This document shows, piece after piece, positions 17,732-26,116 of a stretch of DNA of 64,000 nucleotides. The position numbers were made by a program, and so were the translations under genes. Location of the stretch: the NCBI RefSeq assembly GCF_004341235.1, contig NZ_SLUP01000008.1, positions 62,001 through 126,000 of the forward strand, given 5' to 3'. This DNA is from Mariniflexile fucanivorans (GTDB taxonomy: Bacteria > Bacteroidota > Bacteroidia > Flavobacteriales > Flavobacteriaceae). Under the pieces are notes generated by a model. The model saw only the letters and a list, made by a program, of their open reading frames with translations, had not been told where the DNA came from and ran no database searches. The number at the start of each line of letters is the position of its first letter. The stretch's first letter is position 1.

Positions 17732-18752
17732 GGGAGAAAACATATCTAAAGAGAATCTATTAAATCTAACCCAGTGTTCTCATAGGGTCATTATCCCTTT
17801 ACATATTCCTCATCAAAATGATTATTACAAAGACGCTTTTCAAATATTTGAAATGTGTTTGAAATCAGTTTTAAAAACAGCGCAATCCCCTTTAAAAATT
17901 TCTATAATTAGTGATGCTTGTTGTGATAAGGTTAATAAACAGCTGCTTAACCTAAAGGAACAAAACTATATAGATGAGCTTATTTTTGAGACTGAAAACA
18001 TAGGAAAAATAAATAGTATATTAAAAGCATTACGTAATACACAAGAACGTTTAGTAACTATAACCGATGCCGATGTGATTTTTATAAACAATTGGGAACA
18101 AGAGGTTTTAAAAGTTTTTGAAAGTTTCCCCAATGCAGGAGTCGTGTGTCCTGTACCTGTGTTTAGAACTCATTTTCGATTAACGAGTAATATCTGGCTT
18201 CGTTATTTATTTTCAAAAAAACTTTACTTTTTGCCTGTTAAAAATGAAGTTGCGTTAACTAAGTTTGCCAATAGTATTGGTTGGCCGTGGCTAGATACTA
18301 AATGGAAAGATACTATAGGCGCCATTAAGGCTAAAAATGGAACTATAGCAGTTTTAGGAAGTTCGCATTTTGTAGCTACTTACAAAATCGAAGTATTTAA
18401 AAAGTTGCCCAAAGATGATTCTGTATATAAGTTGGGTGGTGATAGTGAACACCTATATACTGATCTACCTGTTTTAAAAGTAGATGGATTTAGACTAGCA
18501 ACGTATGATAATTTTGCATATCATTTAGGGAACACTTTGGAAAATTGGGCAATAGATGCTTTTGAAAATTTAGAGGAAGAACCCAAGGTTTTCAATAATT
18601 TTCAGTCTTTAAAAAAACTCAAAAGTCAACCTTTTAACTATTGGTTATCTGAAAAAATTTTTAAAAAGATATTTTATTTTATACCTTTTAAAAAGTTCAT
18701 TTTAAAAACTAAAGGACTTAATAATGAACAAATAAAACATTTCGTTGAATAA
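17721..18752 (+). CDS. GT2-like (GT-A) glycosyltransferase
   Basis: The 343-residue product lacks the usual N-terminal VSVIIPxYN start but has RVIIPLHIPHQNDYYKDAFQ, KISIISDACCDKVN, and TITDADVIFINNWE with a D-A-D metal site. It continues with VLGSSHFVATYKIE and an H-rich end (YHLGNTLENW). I read it as a divergent GT-A enzyme; no specific function is recognised. It overlaps the pyruvyltransferase gene upstream (11 bp) and the next GT2 (8 bp). Confidence 0.75.
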   Translation: MMRKGENISKENLLNLTQCSHRVIIPLHIPHQNDYYKDAFQIFEMCLKSVLKTAQSPLKISIISDACCDKVNKQLLNLKEQNYIDELIFETENIGKINSILKALRNTQERLVTITDADVIFINNWEQEVLKVFESFPNAGVVCPVPVFRTHFRLTSNIWLRYLFSKKLYFLPVKNEVALTKFANSIGWPWLDTKWKDTIGAIKAKNGTIAVLGSSHFVATYKIEVFKKLPKDDSVYKLGGDSEHLYTDLPVLKVDGFRLATYDNFAYHLGNTLENWAIDAFENLEEEPKVFNNFQSLKKLKSQPFNYWLSEKIFKKIFYFIPFKKFILKTKGLNNEQIKHFVE

Positions 18753-19809
18753 TTTGATAACTATTGTACTTACATATCGAGATAGAGAGAGAAGCATTGT
18801 AACTAAGTGTTTAGAATCTTTAAAAAACCAAACGAATAAAGAATTTGAAGTCGTTTTGGTTGACTATGGTAGTAAGGCAGCGATTGATGAATTGGTACTA
18901 GCTTATACATTTGTTAAGCTAATTAAATGTAAAACGGAACAACAACTTTGGTGTAAATCGAGAGCTATAAATATTGTTTTAAAAAATTGTAAAACACCCT
19001 ATTTTTTTGTGGGTGATATGGATATGATTTACCATCCAAATTTTATTGAAACATTGCAGCAATTAAAGCAAAAACAAGAAGCTATTTATTTTCAAGTCGG
19101 ATTTTTAAATGGAACGGAATCAAAAAAGGATGTTTCTTTTCATGATTATTCAATAAATTTTAAATCGTATGAAGATGCTACTGGCATGACATTCTTCAAA
19201 ACGGAGGCTTTAAAATCAATTCATGGTTATGATGAATTTTACAATGGTTGGGGTGGCGAAGATACCGATGTGCATGTCAGATTAAAAAACGCTGGTTATA
19301 AAGTCAATTTTTATACCGAAAAAGTGTTAATGCTTCATCAATGGCATCCTAAACACTATAGGATAGCAAGCGATATCATGCCTTTTCACCCTAAATTAGA
19401 ACAAATAAATCATCAATATTTAGAATTTACAAGGCAGACAAATAAAACCAAGGCTAATTTAAATTTTGATTGGGGAATTTATAATGAATCAGACTATGTT
19501 ACCCTTGAGAATGCAGATTTCAATTTTAGTTTAACTAACAAAGAAGCTGAAGTAAAATCGTTTATTAGTAATGTGTTATTAGCAGAAAAAGACAAGGTGA
19601 TTAAAGTTTCTATTACACTTGATGCTGATTATAAGTCTATAAAGCAAACCACCAAAAAGCTTCTCCAAAAAAAGACCATATCGTTTTTAGAGATGTTTGC
19701 TATAAATAAATTGCTATTGGAGTGCATCATCAATAATTTAAGAGATTGCGCTTATCAATATCAATACAATTCTAATAAACAAACCATTCATTTAATCATA
19801 AAATTATGA
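18745..19809 (+). CDS. Glycosyltransferase family 2 with galactosyltransferase-type C-terminal motif
   Basis: The 354-residue protein starts ITIVLTYRDRERSIVTKCLE and has YFFVGDMDMIYHPNF (D-x-D) and GWGGEDTDVHVRLKNAGYK, the G-W-G-x-E-D motif of the Glyco_tranf_2 C-terminal (chondroitin-polymerase/beta4-galactosyltransferase-like) group. Such enzymes often transfer Gal or GalNAc, but the donor here is not known. The start is TTG at 18745, overlapping the upstream stop; a second TTG at 18754 is the alternative. ATGA overlap with the next gene. Confidence 0.85.
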   Translation: MNNLITIVLTYRDRERSIVTKCLESLKNQTNKEFEVVLVDYGSKAAIDELVLAYTFVKLIKCKTEQQLWCKSRAINIVLKNCKTPYFFVGDMDMIYHPNFIETLQQLKQKQEAIYFQVGFLNGTESKKDVSFHDYSINFKSYEDATGMTFFKTEALKSIHGYDEFYNGWGGEDTDVHVRLKNAGYKVNFYTEKVLMLHQWHPKHYRIASDIMPFHPKLEQINHQYLEFTRQTNKTKANLNFDWGIYNESDYVTLENADFNFSLTNKEAEVKSFISNVLLAEKDKVIKVSITLDADYKSIKQTTKKLLQKKTISFLEMFAINKLLLECIINNLRDCAYQYQYNSNKQTIHLIIKL

Positions 19810-20957
19810 GAATATTAATGGTTTCCATGAATTCTATCCATTTTGTACGATGGACACAGCAACTAGAAAAATCTGGTCACGACGTGTTTTGGTTCGATAT
19901 TTTGGATGGTGGTAAATCAAAACATCTACCGTGGGTAAAGCAAATTACTGGCTGGAAACAAAAGTACCCCAATTTCAAAGGTCGCTATTTTTTTAAAAAA
20001 AGATTGCCCTTTTTATACAAAAAACTAAGTTTTTTGTTTGAATACAATACGGAGAAAGTTTTTGAAAACGTATTGCTTGAAGTAAAACCAGATGTGGTAC
20101 ATAGTTTTGTTTTGCAAATCTCATGTTTACCTATTTTAGAAATCATGAAAAAGCACAGAGGCATCAAGTGGATTTATTCGTCATGGGGAAGCGATTTGTT
20201 TAATAAGAAAAATAAGCCCAATTATAAAAATGATTTAAAATCGGTTCTTTCTCGAATAGATTATTTGTTTACTGATTGTAGAAGAGATTATAATATTTCG
20301 GTTGAATATGGGTTTAAAGGAACTTTTTTAGGGGTTTTTCCTGGTGGTGGAGGTTTTAAATACAGAGAACTTGAAGTTGATTATATAAAACCATTGAATG
20401 GAAGAAAAATTATTTTGGTAAAAGGATATCAAGGAAAATTAGGAAGAGCAATAGCTATTTTAAAAGCATTATCTTTATTGACTGATCAGTTAAGTAATAT
20501 TAATGTTGTTGTTTTTGGAGCAGATGAAGAAGTTCGGAAATATATAAAAAGAAATGAAATATTTTCTAAATTAGAAATTGAAGTAAAACCAAAGAAAGAA
20601 TTTTTACCTCATGAAGAAATTCTTAAACTAATGGGAAAGTCTTTAATTTACGTTGGTAATAGTGTGTCAGACGGTATGCCGAACACCTTGTTGGAAGCGT
20701 TAGTTATGGGGGCTTTTCCTATTCAATCCAATCCAGGAGGTGCTACCGAAGACTTTATTGAATCGCGCAAAAACGGGTTACTTATTAATGATTGTGACAA
20801 TCATGTTCACATAGCAGAACTTATTGAAGGTGTTTTAAAAAATCCAGAATTACTTGAAAGTGCATTTAAAATAAATCAATATAAAATAAAACCTAAACTT
20901 GAATATTCATATATTCAAAAACAAGTACTTAATGCTTATGATGGAATAGAAATATGA
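19806..20957 (+). CDS. Glycosyltransferase family 4
   Basis: A 383-residue GT-B enzyme: MRILMVSMNSIHFVRWTQQL, DVVHSFVLQISCLPILE, IYSSWGSDLF, and a donor domain with GYQGKLGRAIAILKAL and DGMPNTLLEALVMGAFPIQS. The N-terminal HFVRW is common in Bacteroidota capsule GTs. The E-x7 spacing of the retaining GT4 signature is conserved around NTLLEALVMG. Overlaps on both sides (ATGA) place it firmly in the operon. Confidence 0.87.
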   Translation: MRILMVSMNSIHFVRWTQQLEKSGHDVFWFDILDGGKSKHLPWVKQITGWKQKYPNFKGRYFFKKRLPFLYKKLSFLFEYNTEKVFENVLLEVKPDVVHSFVLQISCLPILEIMKKHRGIKWIYSSWGSDLFNKKNKPNYKNDLKSVLSRIDYLFTDCRRDYNISVEYGFKGTFLGVFPGGGGFKYRELEVDYIKPLNGRKIILVKGYQGKLGRAIAILKALSLLTDQLSNINVVVFGADEEVRKYIKRNEIFSKLEIEVKPKKEFLPHEEILKLMGKSLIYVGNSVSDGMPNTLLEALVMGAFPIQSNPGGATEDFIESRKNGLLINDCDNHVHIAELIEGVLKNPELLESAFKINQYKIKPKLEYSYIQKQVLNAYDGIEI

Positions 20958-22111
20958 TTATATACCCACCCAAAATAATTGTTAATGTAAATAAATGCGT
21001 CCTTGAAACTGTTTTTGAAACACAAGGAAGACAGGATGTTTTGTGGTATAAATTCCCATTGGAGTATAAAGAGTTGTTAGTGTTAGAACAATCTGATGCT
21101 GCTTTAGTAGGACTTTTAGTTTTGGCTATGAAAAACAATGAAGATATTCACATTAAGGGTGCCATATCTTCAAAACTATATTATACAATAAGTTCTTATT
21201 TAATAAGAGCGATACATATTTCAAATCCAACCTATCATCTTATTACTATCTATCCAGAATCGTTAAGTGAAAAAGTGTTTAACATTCGAAAGATTGCAGC
21301 TACTGGTATTTCTTGTGGAATAGATTCTTTTGCTACTATAGCGACACATGAAGAATTCGAAGATGCATATCAAATAAAATATTTCACTTATTTCAATGCA
21401 GGATCTCATGGAGTTTTTGGAGGAGCTATTGCCAATAAAATATATGAAAAAGGTATTGCAAAAGCAAAAGCTTATGCAGCTTTAAATAATATTCCATTGA
21501 TTTCTATAGAATCGAATGTTGTAGATGTTGTGGGTATAAATTTTCAAAAATTGCATAGTTTATATCATTTGTCATGTGTATTAACATTGCAGAAAATAAT
21601 TAGTGTTTATTATTATTCATCTGCTTTTCGCCTAGATTATTACAAATTAAGCGATAATGATACCAGTGATTGGGACATTGTTTTAATTAGACTGTTAGAA
21701 ACAGAGTCAGTTAATTTCTATTCTTCGGTTTCACAATTTACAAGGTTTGAAAGAACAGCATTGGTTAGTAACTATAAACCATCATATGAATTTTTAGATG
21801 TTTGTACTGCCGCTCAGAATTCAAAAAAAATAAATTGCTCTAAATGTGAGAAATGTTTAAGAACTCAAGTTTCCTTGGAATTGTTGGGTAAATTAAATGA
21901 GTATGGTGCTGTTTTTGATTTTGAAGTGTACAAAATCCATAAAGACCAATTTATAAGTAAACTGATTTTTGAAAAAAATAAAAATCAAATAAATTTAGAA
22001 TTATATTTAAAACTGAAAGCAGCAAATCAAATTAAATTAAAGCAATATTTGTTAAATGTCCTTCCGTTTTTTTGTAAAAGAATTTATAATTTGAAGAAAT
22101 GGTTTAGATAA
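20954..22111 (+). CDS. QueC-like PP-loop ATPase-type protein of unknown function
   Basis: The 385-residue protein does not look like a glycosyltransferase. It has TGISCGIDSFATI (118-130), a variant of the PP-loop SGGxDS motif used by N-type ATP pyrophosphatases to adenylate a substrate. It also has Cys284 followed by C295-x2-C298-x2-C301 (NCSKCEKCLRT), the same spacing style as the zinc site of 7-cyano-7-deazaguanine synthase QueC. The ~110-residue N-terminal part is unrelated to QueC as far as I can tell. A role in activating a carboxylate to an amide or nitrile on a sugar acid is inference; PP-loop enzymes such as WbpG/PseA do amidate sugars in O-antigen loci. It is the last gene of the first half of the locus and overlaps the previous GT as ATGA. 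Confidence 0.65.
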   Translation: MIIYPPKIIVNVNKCVLETVFETQGRQDVLWYKFPLEYKELLVLEQSDAALVGLLVLAMKNNEDIHIKGAISSKLYYTISSYLIRAIHISNPTYHLITIYPESLSEKVFNIRKIAATGISCGIDSFATIATHEEFEDAYQIKYFTYFNAGSHGVFGGAIANKIYEKGIAKAKAYAALNNIPLISIESNVVDVVGINFQKLHSLYHLSCVLTLQKIISVYYYSSAFRLDYYKLSDNDTSDWDIVLIRLLETESVNFYSSVSQFTRFERTALVSNYKPSYEFLDVCTAAQNSKKINCSKCEKCLRTQVSLELLGKLNEYGAVFDFEVYKIHKDQFISKLIFEKNKNQINLELYLKLKAANQIKLKQYLLNVLPFFCKRIYNLKKWFR

Positions 22112-22156
22112 GAATAAATCTGAGTGACTGTATTAATGAAAGAGAAATCTAAGTTT

Positions 22157-22189
22157 TTTGTAAATTCTTTTTCAAAAACTGTATTTTAG
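22157..22189 (+). promoter_or_regulatory. Candidate promoter of the neuA fusion gene
   Basis: TTTG at 22157-22160 and TATTTTAG at 22182-22189, spaced by 21 bp, match the Bacteroidota -33/-7 pattern (TTTG / TAnnTTTG) with one mismatch. They lie in the 113-bp gap before the CMP-nonulosonate synthetase gene, one of the few breaks in the operon. Confidence 0.45.
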
Positions 22190-22224
22190 CGATTAATTAT
22201 TGATATCAGTCTTAAACCATTTCC

Positions 22225-23379
22225 ATGAAAAAAATCGGCTTTATACCTCTTAGAAAAAAATCCAAAGGAATTGCAAATAAAAACAAACGTAAAATGGTTG
22301 GCAGACCCCTATTTACATGGGTTTTAGGTGAAGCTATTTTTTCTGAATTAGACATGGTTTATGTTTATACTGATGATACTGATATTATCGATTTTATAAA
22401 TAAAGAATACCATTGGACTACTAAAGTAGAAGCTATTTTGCGAAGTGATGAAAGTGCGACCGACACCGCTTCTACCGAGTTTGCCATGTTAGAATTCGCT
22501 GAAAAAATAAATTATAATTTTGACGTATTTTGTTTACTTCAAGCCACATCGCCATTCACTAAAAGAAACGATATTAATACCTGTTTAGATAAACTTAAAA
22601 ATGGGTTTGACTCTGCTTTAACCGTTGTAAATACCCATCGTTTTTTATGGAATGAAAATGGAACAGCGATTAATTACAATCCACATAAAAGACCACGTAG
22701 ACAAGATTTTGAAGGCTTGTTGGTTGAAAATGGATCTGTTTATACCACAACAAAAGAAGCCTTACAGAAGCATAAAAATAGAATAGGCGATAAAGTAGCC
22801 GTGGTTAAAATGCCAGAAGATACCTTATTGGAAATAGATTCTGAAACAGATTGGCTAGCCGTTGAAACCTTACTCATCGAACGCCAAAAACGAGCAAAAG
22901 AATCACAAAAGATCACGCACATTGTTTTAGATGTGGATGGTGTTTTTACCGATGGCACTATTACTTATACCAAAGATGGCGAACATACCAAAGGTTTTGA
23001 TATGCGCGATGGCATGGGCCTTGAAATTTTACGTCAATTTAATATTGAGGTTATGATTATGACATCGGAACAGTCTGAATTGGTTGCCAAACGAATGCAA
23101 AAGCTAAAAATTAATCATGTGTTTTTAGGCGTTAAAGATAAATACAGCTTATTGCAACATGTTTTAAAAGAACAAAACGTATCACTAAACAACGTCGCTT
23201 ATTTAGGTGATGATGTAAACGATTTAACCAATATTTGCAGTGTGGGTTGGTCTTTAACCCCCAATAATGCTACGGATGTTGTGAAACAGCATGCAGACAT
23301 AGTGCTTTCTAAAAATTCTGGTGCAGGTGCTATTCGAGAAGCATGTCAGTTCATTTTTAATTATAATAAACGTTTTTAA
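22225..23379 (+). CDS. neuA: CMP-nonulosonate cytidylyltransferase fused to KdsC-type HAD phosphatase
   Basis: A 384-residue two-domain protein. Residues 1-220 are a CTP-transferase: FIPLRKKSKGIANKNKRKM (the variant R-x3-KGI-x-NKN loop), LLQATSPF and ENGSVYTT. Residues 230-384 are a KdsC-type HAD phosphatase with DVDGVFTDG (236-244), the T/S-loop IMTSEQSE and YLGDDVNDL. The first domain activates a sialic-acid-type sugar as CMP-sugar; the second should remove a 9-phosphate, as in CMAS-type and Bacteroides KDN/sialate systems. This suggests synthesis through a nonulosonate-9-phosphate (inference). The partner synthase neuB lies 1.84 kb downstream, separated by a repeat array. Confidence 0.9.
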   Translation: MKKIGFIPLRKKSKGIANKNKRKMVGRPLFTWVLGEAIFSELDMVYVYTDDTDIIDFINKEYHWTTKVEAILRSDESATDTASTEFAMLEFAEKINYNFDVFCLLQATSPFTKRNDINTCLDKLKNGFDSALTVVNTHRFLWNENGTAINYNPHKRPRRQDFEGLLVENGSVYTTTKEALQKHKNRIGDKVAVVKMPEDTLLEIDSETDWLAVETLLIERQKRAKESQKITHIVLDVDGVFTDGTITYTKDGEHTKGFDMRDGMGLEILRQFNIEVMIMTSEQSELVAKRMQKLKINHVFLGVKDKYSLLQHVLKEQNVSLNNVAYLGDDVNDLTNICSVGWSLTPNNATDVVKQHADIVLSKNSGAGAIREACQFIFNYNKRF

Positions 23380-23391
23380 TATAATACGCTT

Positions 23392-24190
23392 GTCACGCTG
23401 AGCTTGTCGAAGCGCATGTGTGTAGTGAACATGAGGACTTCGACAGGCTCAGTCTGACAATGCAGTTGGTAGTGATGTACGTTTGATACGCTTTGCTTGT
23501 TGAAGTGTAAATGAGTATTGGATATAAGGACTTCGACAGGACTTCGACAGGCTCAGTCTGACACTAAGGTTAGTATTGATGTACATTTGTCACGCTGAGC
23601 TTGTCGAAGCGCATGTGTGTAGTGAACATGAGGACTTCGACAAGCTCAGTCTGACAATGTAGTTGGTAGTGATATACGTTTGTTACGCTTTGCTTGTTGA
23701 AGTGTAAAAGAGTATAGGATATATGGACTTCGACAGGACTTCGACAGGCTCAGTCTGATAATGTAGTTGGTAGTGATGTACGTTTGTTACGCTTTGCTTA
23801 TTGAAGTGTAAATTAGTATAGGATATAAGGATTTCGATAGGACTTCGACAGGCTCAGTCTGACAATGTAGTTGGTAGTGATGTACGTTTGATACGCTTTG
23901 CTTGTTGAAGTGTAAATTAGTATAGGATATACGGACTTCGATAGGACTTCGACAGGCTCAGTCTGATAATGTAGTTGGTAGTGATGTACGTTTGATACGC
24001 TTTGCTTATTGAAGTGTAAATTGATATAGGATATACGGACTTCGATAGGACTTCGACAGGCTCAGTCTGACACTAAGGTTAGTATTGATGTACGTTTGAT
24101 ACGCTTTGCTTATTGAAGTGTAAATTAGTATAGGATATATGGACTTCGACAGGCTCAGTCTGACAATATAGTTGATATTGATATACGCTT
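23392..24190. repeat. Tandem palindromic repeat array, left block (8 right-end copies)
   Basis: The right-end motif CTTCGACAGGCTCAGTCTGA, or a close variant, recurs at 23438, 23542, 23635, 23739, 23843, 23947, 24051 and 24144. The spacing is 104 bp in six intervals, or 93 bp in two. The 11-bp difference equals an internal duplication of GACTTCGACAG. Each 93-bp unit is a 67-bp inverted-repeat element plus a ~26-bp spacer (GGTTAGTATTGATATACGTT and variants). The left arm is intact (CACGCTGAGCTTGTCGAAG) only at 23392-23412 and 23589-23609; elsewhere it has decayed to forms like TACGCTTTGCTTGTTGAAG. No gene lies in the block. Because the spacer is repeated too, the array probably grew by tandem amplification rather than repeated insertion. 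Confidence 0.92.
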
Positions 24191-24563
24191 GTCACGCTGA
24201 GCTTGTCGAAGCGCTAATAAATCAGGATAATTATTATGAAAACCTATTTTGTTTATATCGTAAAATGTAAAGATGATTCATTTTACACAGGAATTACGAA
24301 CAATGTATCAAGACGCTTAATAGAACATAATCAAGGTTTAGATATTGATGCTTACACGTATAAACGAAGGCCAGTGACGTTGGTTTGGTTTGAAATGTTT
24401 ACCGATCCAAACCAAGCTATTGCATGTGAAAAGAAAATAAAAGGGTGGAGTAGAAGAAAAAAGCAAGCTTTAATTGATCAGGATTGGGATAAATTGGTAA
24501 CATACTCAAAAAATTATACTCAATTTGGAAAGGGTGATGGGACTTCGACAGGCTCAGTCTGAC
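24191..24563 (+). mobile_element. 373-bp inverted-repeat element carrying a GIY-YIG gene
   Basis: Left end at 24191-24211 (core CACGCTGAGCTTGTCGAAG) and right end at 24543-24563 (core CTTCGACAGGCTCAGTCTG) are 21-bp inverted repeats matching at 18 positions. The same two ends bound the 67-bp gene-less elements at 23392-23458 and 23589-23655. Here the interior is a complete GIY-YIG nuclease gene. That is the layout of an autonomous element with gene-less derivatives. Mobility is inference: no target duplication could be identified within the array. Confidence 0.6.
24236..24562 (+). CDS. GIY-YIG single-domain nuclease inside the repeat array
   Basis: A 108-residue protein with the GIY-YIG fold: YFVYIVKCKDDSFYTGIT holds both signature strands (VYI, YTGI), Arg26/Arg27 and His31 are on the next helix, and Glu65 in AIACEKKIKGW is the likely metal ligand. 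The last nine residues (GDGTSTGSV) and the stop codon are encoded by the element's right-end repeat, so the gene and the repeat evolved together. ATG 24236 follows the left-end repeat by 24 bp. It differs clearly from the GIY-YIG protein at 699 but shares the domain and genomic setting. It interrupts the neuA-neuB gene pair without damaging either. Activity on the repeats is untested inference. Confidence 0.88.
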   Translation: MKTYFVYIVKCKDDSFYTGITNNVSRRLIEHNQGLDIDAYTYKRRPVTLVWFEMFTDPNQAIACEKKIKGWSRRKKQALIDQDWDKLVTYSKNYTQFGKGDGTSTGSV

Positions 24564-25131
24564 ACTAAGGTTAGTATTGATATACGTTTGTTACGCTTTG
24601 CTTGTTGAAGTGTAAATGAGTATAGGATATAAGGATTTCGATAGGATTTCGACAGGCTCAGTCTGACACTAAGGTTAGTATTGATATACGTTTTTTACGC
24701 TTTGCTTGTTGAAGTGTAAATGAGTATAGGATATAAGGATTTCGATAGGACTTCGACAGGCTCAGTCTGACAATACGGTTAGTATTGATATACATTTGTT
24801 ACGCTTTGCTTGTTGAAGTGTAAATGAGTATAGGATATATGGACTTCGACAGGACTTCGACAGGCTCAGTCTGACAATACGGTTAGTATTGATATACGTT
24901 TGTTACGCTTTGCTTGTTGAAGTGTAAATGAGTATAGGATATAAGGATTTCGATAGGACTTCGACAGGCTCAGTCTGACAATACGGTTAGTATTGATATA
25001 CGTTTGTTACGCTTTGCTTGTTGAAGTGTAAAAGAGTATAGGATATAAGGACTTCGACAGGACTTCGACAGGCTCAGTCTGACAATATGGTTAATATTGT
25101 ATATTTTTGTTGCGTTCTGCTAGGTAAAGCG
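24543..25131. repeat. Tandem palindromic repeat array, right block (6 right-end copies)
   Basis: Right-end motifs start at 24543, 24647, 24751, 24855, 24959 and 25063, an exact 104-bp period. The first copy is shared with the GIY-YIG element. All left arms here are of the decayed type (TACGCTTTGCTTGTTGAAG). A further, strongly degenerate left arm at 25109-25131 ends the array. The units are more alike than in the left block, so this block was probably amplified more recently. It leaves about 90 bp for expression signals of neuB. The array might also weaken read-through from neuA because each unit can form a hairpin (inference). Confidence 0.92.
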
Positions 25132-25219
25132 TTAATTTGTTTTGTAGAAAAAATAATAAAACTATCAACTAAAATTTAGATTATTCAGTGTAATTGTTTT
25201 TTCTTTATTTTGTTAAATA

Positions 25220-26104
25220 ATGAAGAAAATGAATTTATATAAAAAACCCTACATCATAGCCGAAATTGGTTGTAACCATAAAGGCGACATGGAAATAGCC
25301 AAAGAACTCATTAAAGTGGCAAAAATATTTTGCAATGCCGATGCGGTAAAGTTTCAAAAACGAAATAATAAAGAATTACTAACTGAGGAACAATACAACC
25401 AACCACACCCCAATCCTGCCAATTCCTATGGGGAAACTTATGGGGAACATCGGGAATATTTAGAGTTTGATGTGAAGCAACATCAAGAATTGAAGTTGTA
25501 TTGTGAGGAAATAGGCATTACGTATTCAACATCTGTTTGGGATCTTACATCGGCTAAAGAAATAACTTCTTTGAACCCAGATTTTATTAAAATACCATCA
25601 GCATGTAACAATAACATGAACATGTTGGATTGGTTGTGTAAACATTATCAAGGGGAACTTCATATTTCAACAGGTATGACCACTAAAAATGAAATTGAAG
25701 ACTTGGTTCAGTTTTTCAAAAAACACAATAGAAATAAAGACTTGGTGCTTTACAATTGTACATCAGGGTATCCCGTTCCGTTTGAAGATGTGTGTCTTTT
25801 AGATATTAATTTACTTATTGAAAAATATAAAAACGACGTAAAACATATTGGTTTTTCTGGGCATCATTTAGGCATTGCTGTAGATGTAGCTGCATATACA
25901 TTGGGTGCAAACATAATTGAAAGACATTACACTATCGATAGAACATGGAAAGGCACCGACCACGCTGCTTCATTAGAGCCTATGGGGCTGCGTAAATTGT
26001 CAAGAGATTTGAATGCCGTTTATAAAGCGCTTAGCTACAAATCTCAAGATATTTTGCCCATAGAACAAGTTCAACGTAATAAATTGAAAAACCAAAAAGG
26101 TTAG
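25220..26104 (+). CDS. neuB: Nonulosonate (sialic-acid-type) synthase without SAF domain
   Basis: The 294-residue product matches the NeuB barrel: YIIAEIGCNHKGDMEIAKEL (11-30), AVKFQKRNNKELLTEEQY, TSVWDLTSAKE, FIKIPSACNNN, ISTGMT, LYNCTSGYPVPFEDVCL, and RHYTIDRTWKGTDHAASLEP. It condenses PEP with ManNAc, ManNAc-6-phosphate or a related sugar. The usual C-terminal antifreeze-like SAF domain (about 60 residues) is missing; the protein simply ends after the barrel. Such short versions occur in Bacteroidota. Together with the neuA-HAD fusion it should produce a CMP-nonulosonate; no NeuC epimerase is present in the window. Twelve bases separate it from the next gene. Confidence 0.92.
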   Translation: MKKMNLYKKPYIIAEIGCNHKGDMEIAKELIKVAKIFCNADAVKFQKRNNKELLTEEQYNQPHPNPANSYGETYGEHREYLEFDVKQHQELKLYCEEIGITYSTSVWDLTSAKEITSLNPDFIKIPSACNNNMNMLDWLCKHYQGELHISTGMTTKNEIEDLVQFFKKHNRNKDLVLYNCTSGYPVPFEDVCLLDINLLIEKYKNDVKHIGFSGHHLGIAVDVAAYTLGANIIERHYTIDRTWKGTDHAASLEPMGLRKLSRDLNAVYKALSYKSQDILPIEQVQRNKLKNQKG

Positions 26105-26116
26105 TTAATAATTAAA

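Noticed and set aside
23392-25131. CRISPR array
   Set aside because: The repeats are regular (104/93 bp), but the sequence between the palindromes is itself repeated rather than made of unique spacers, and no cas gene is present.
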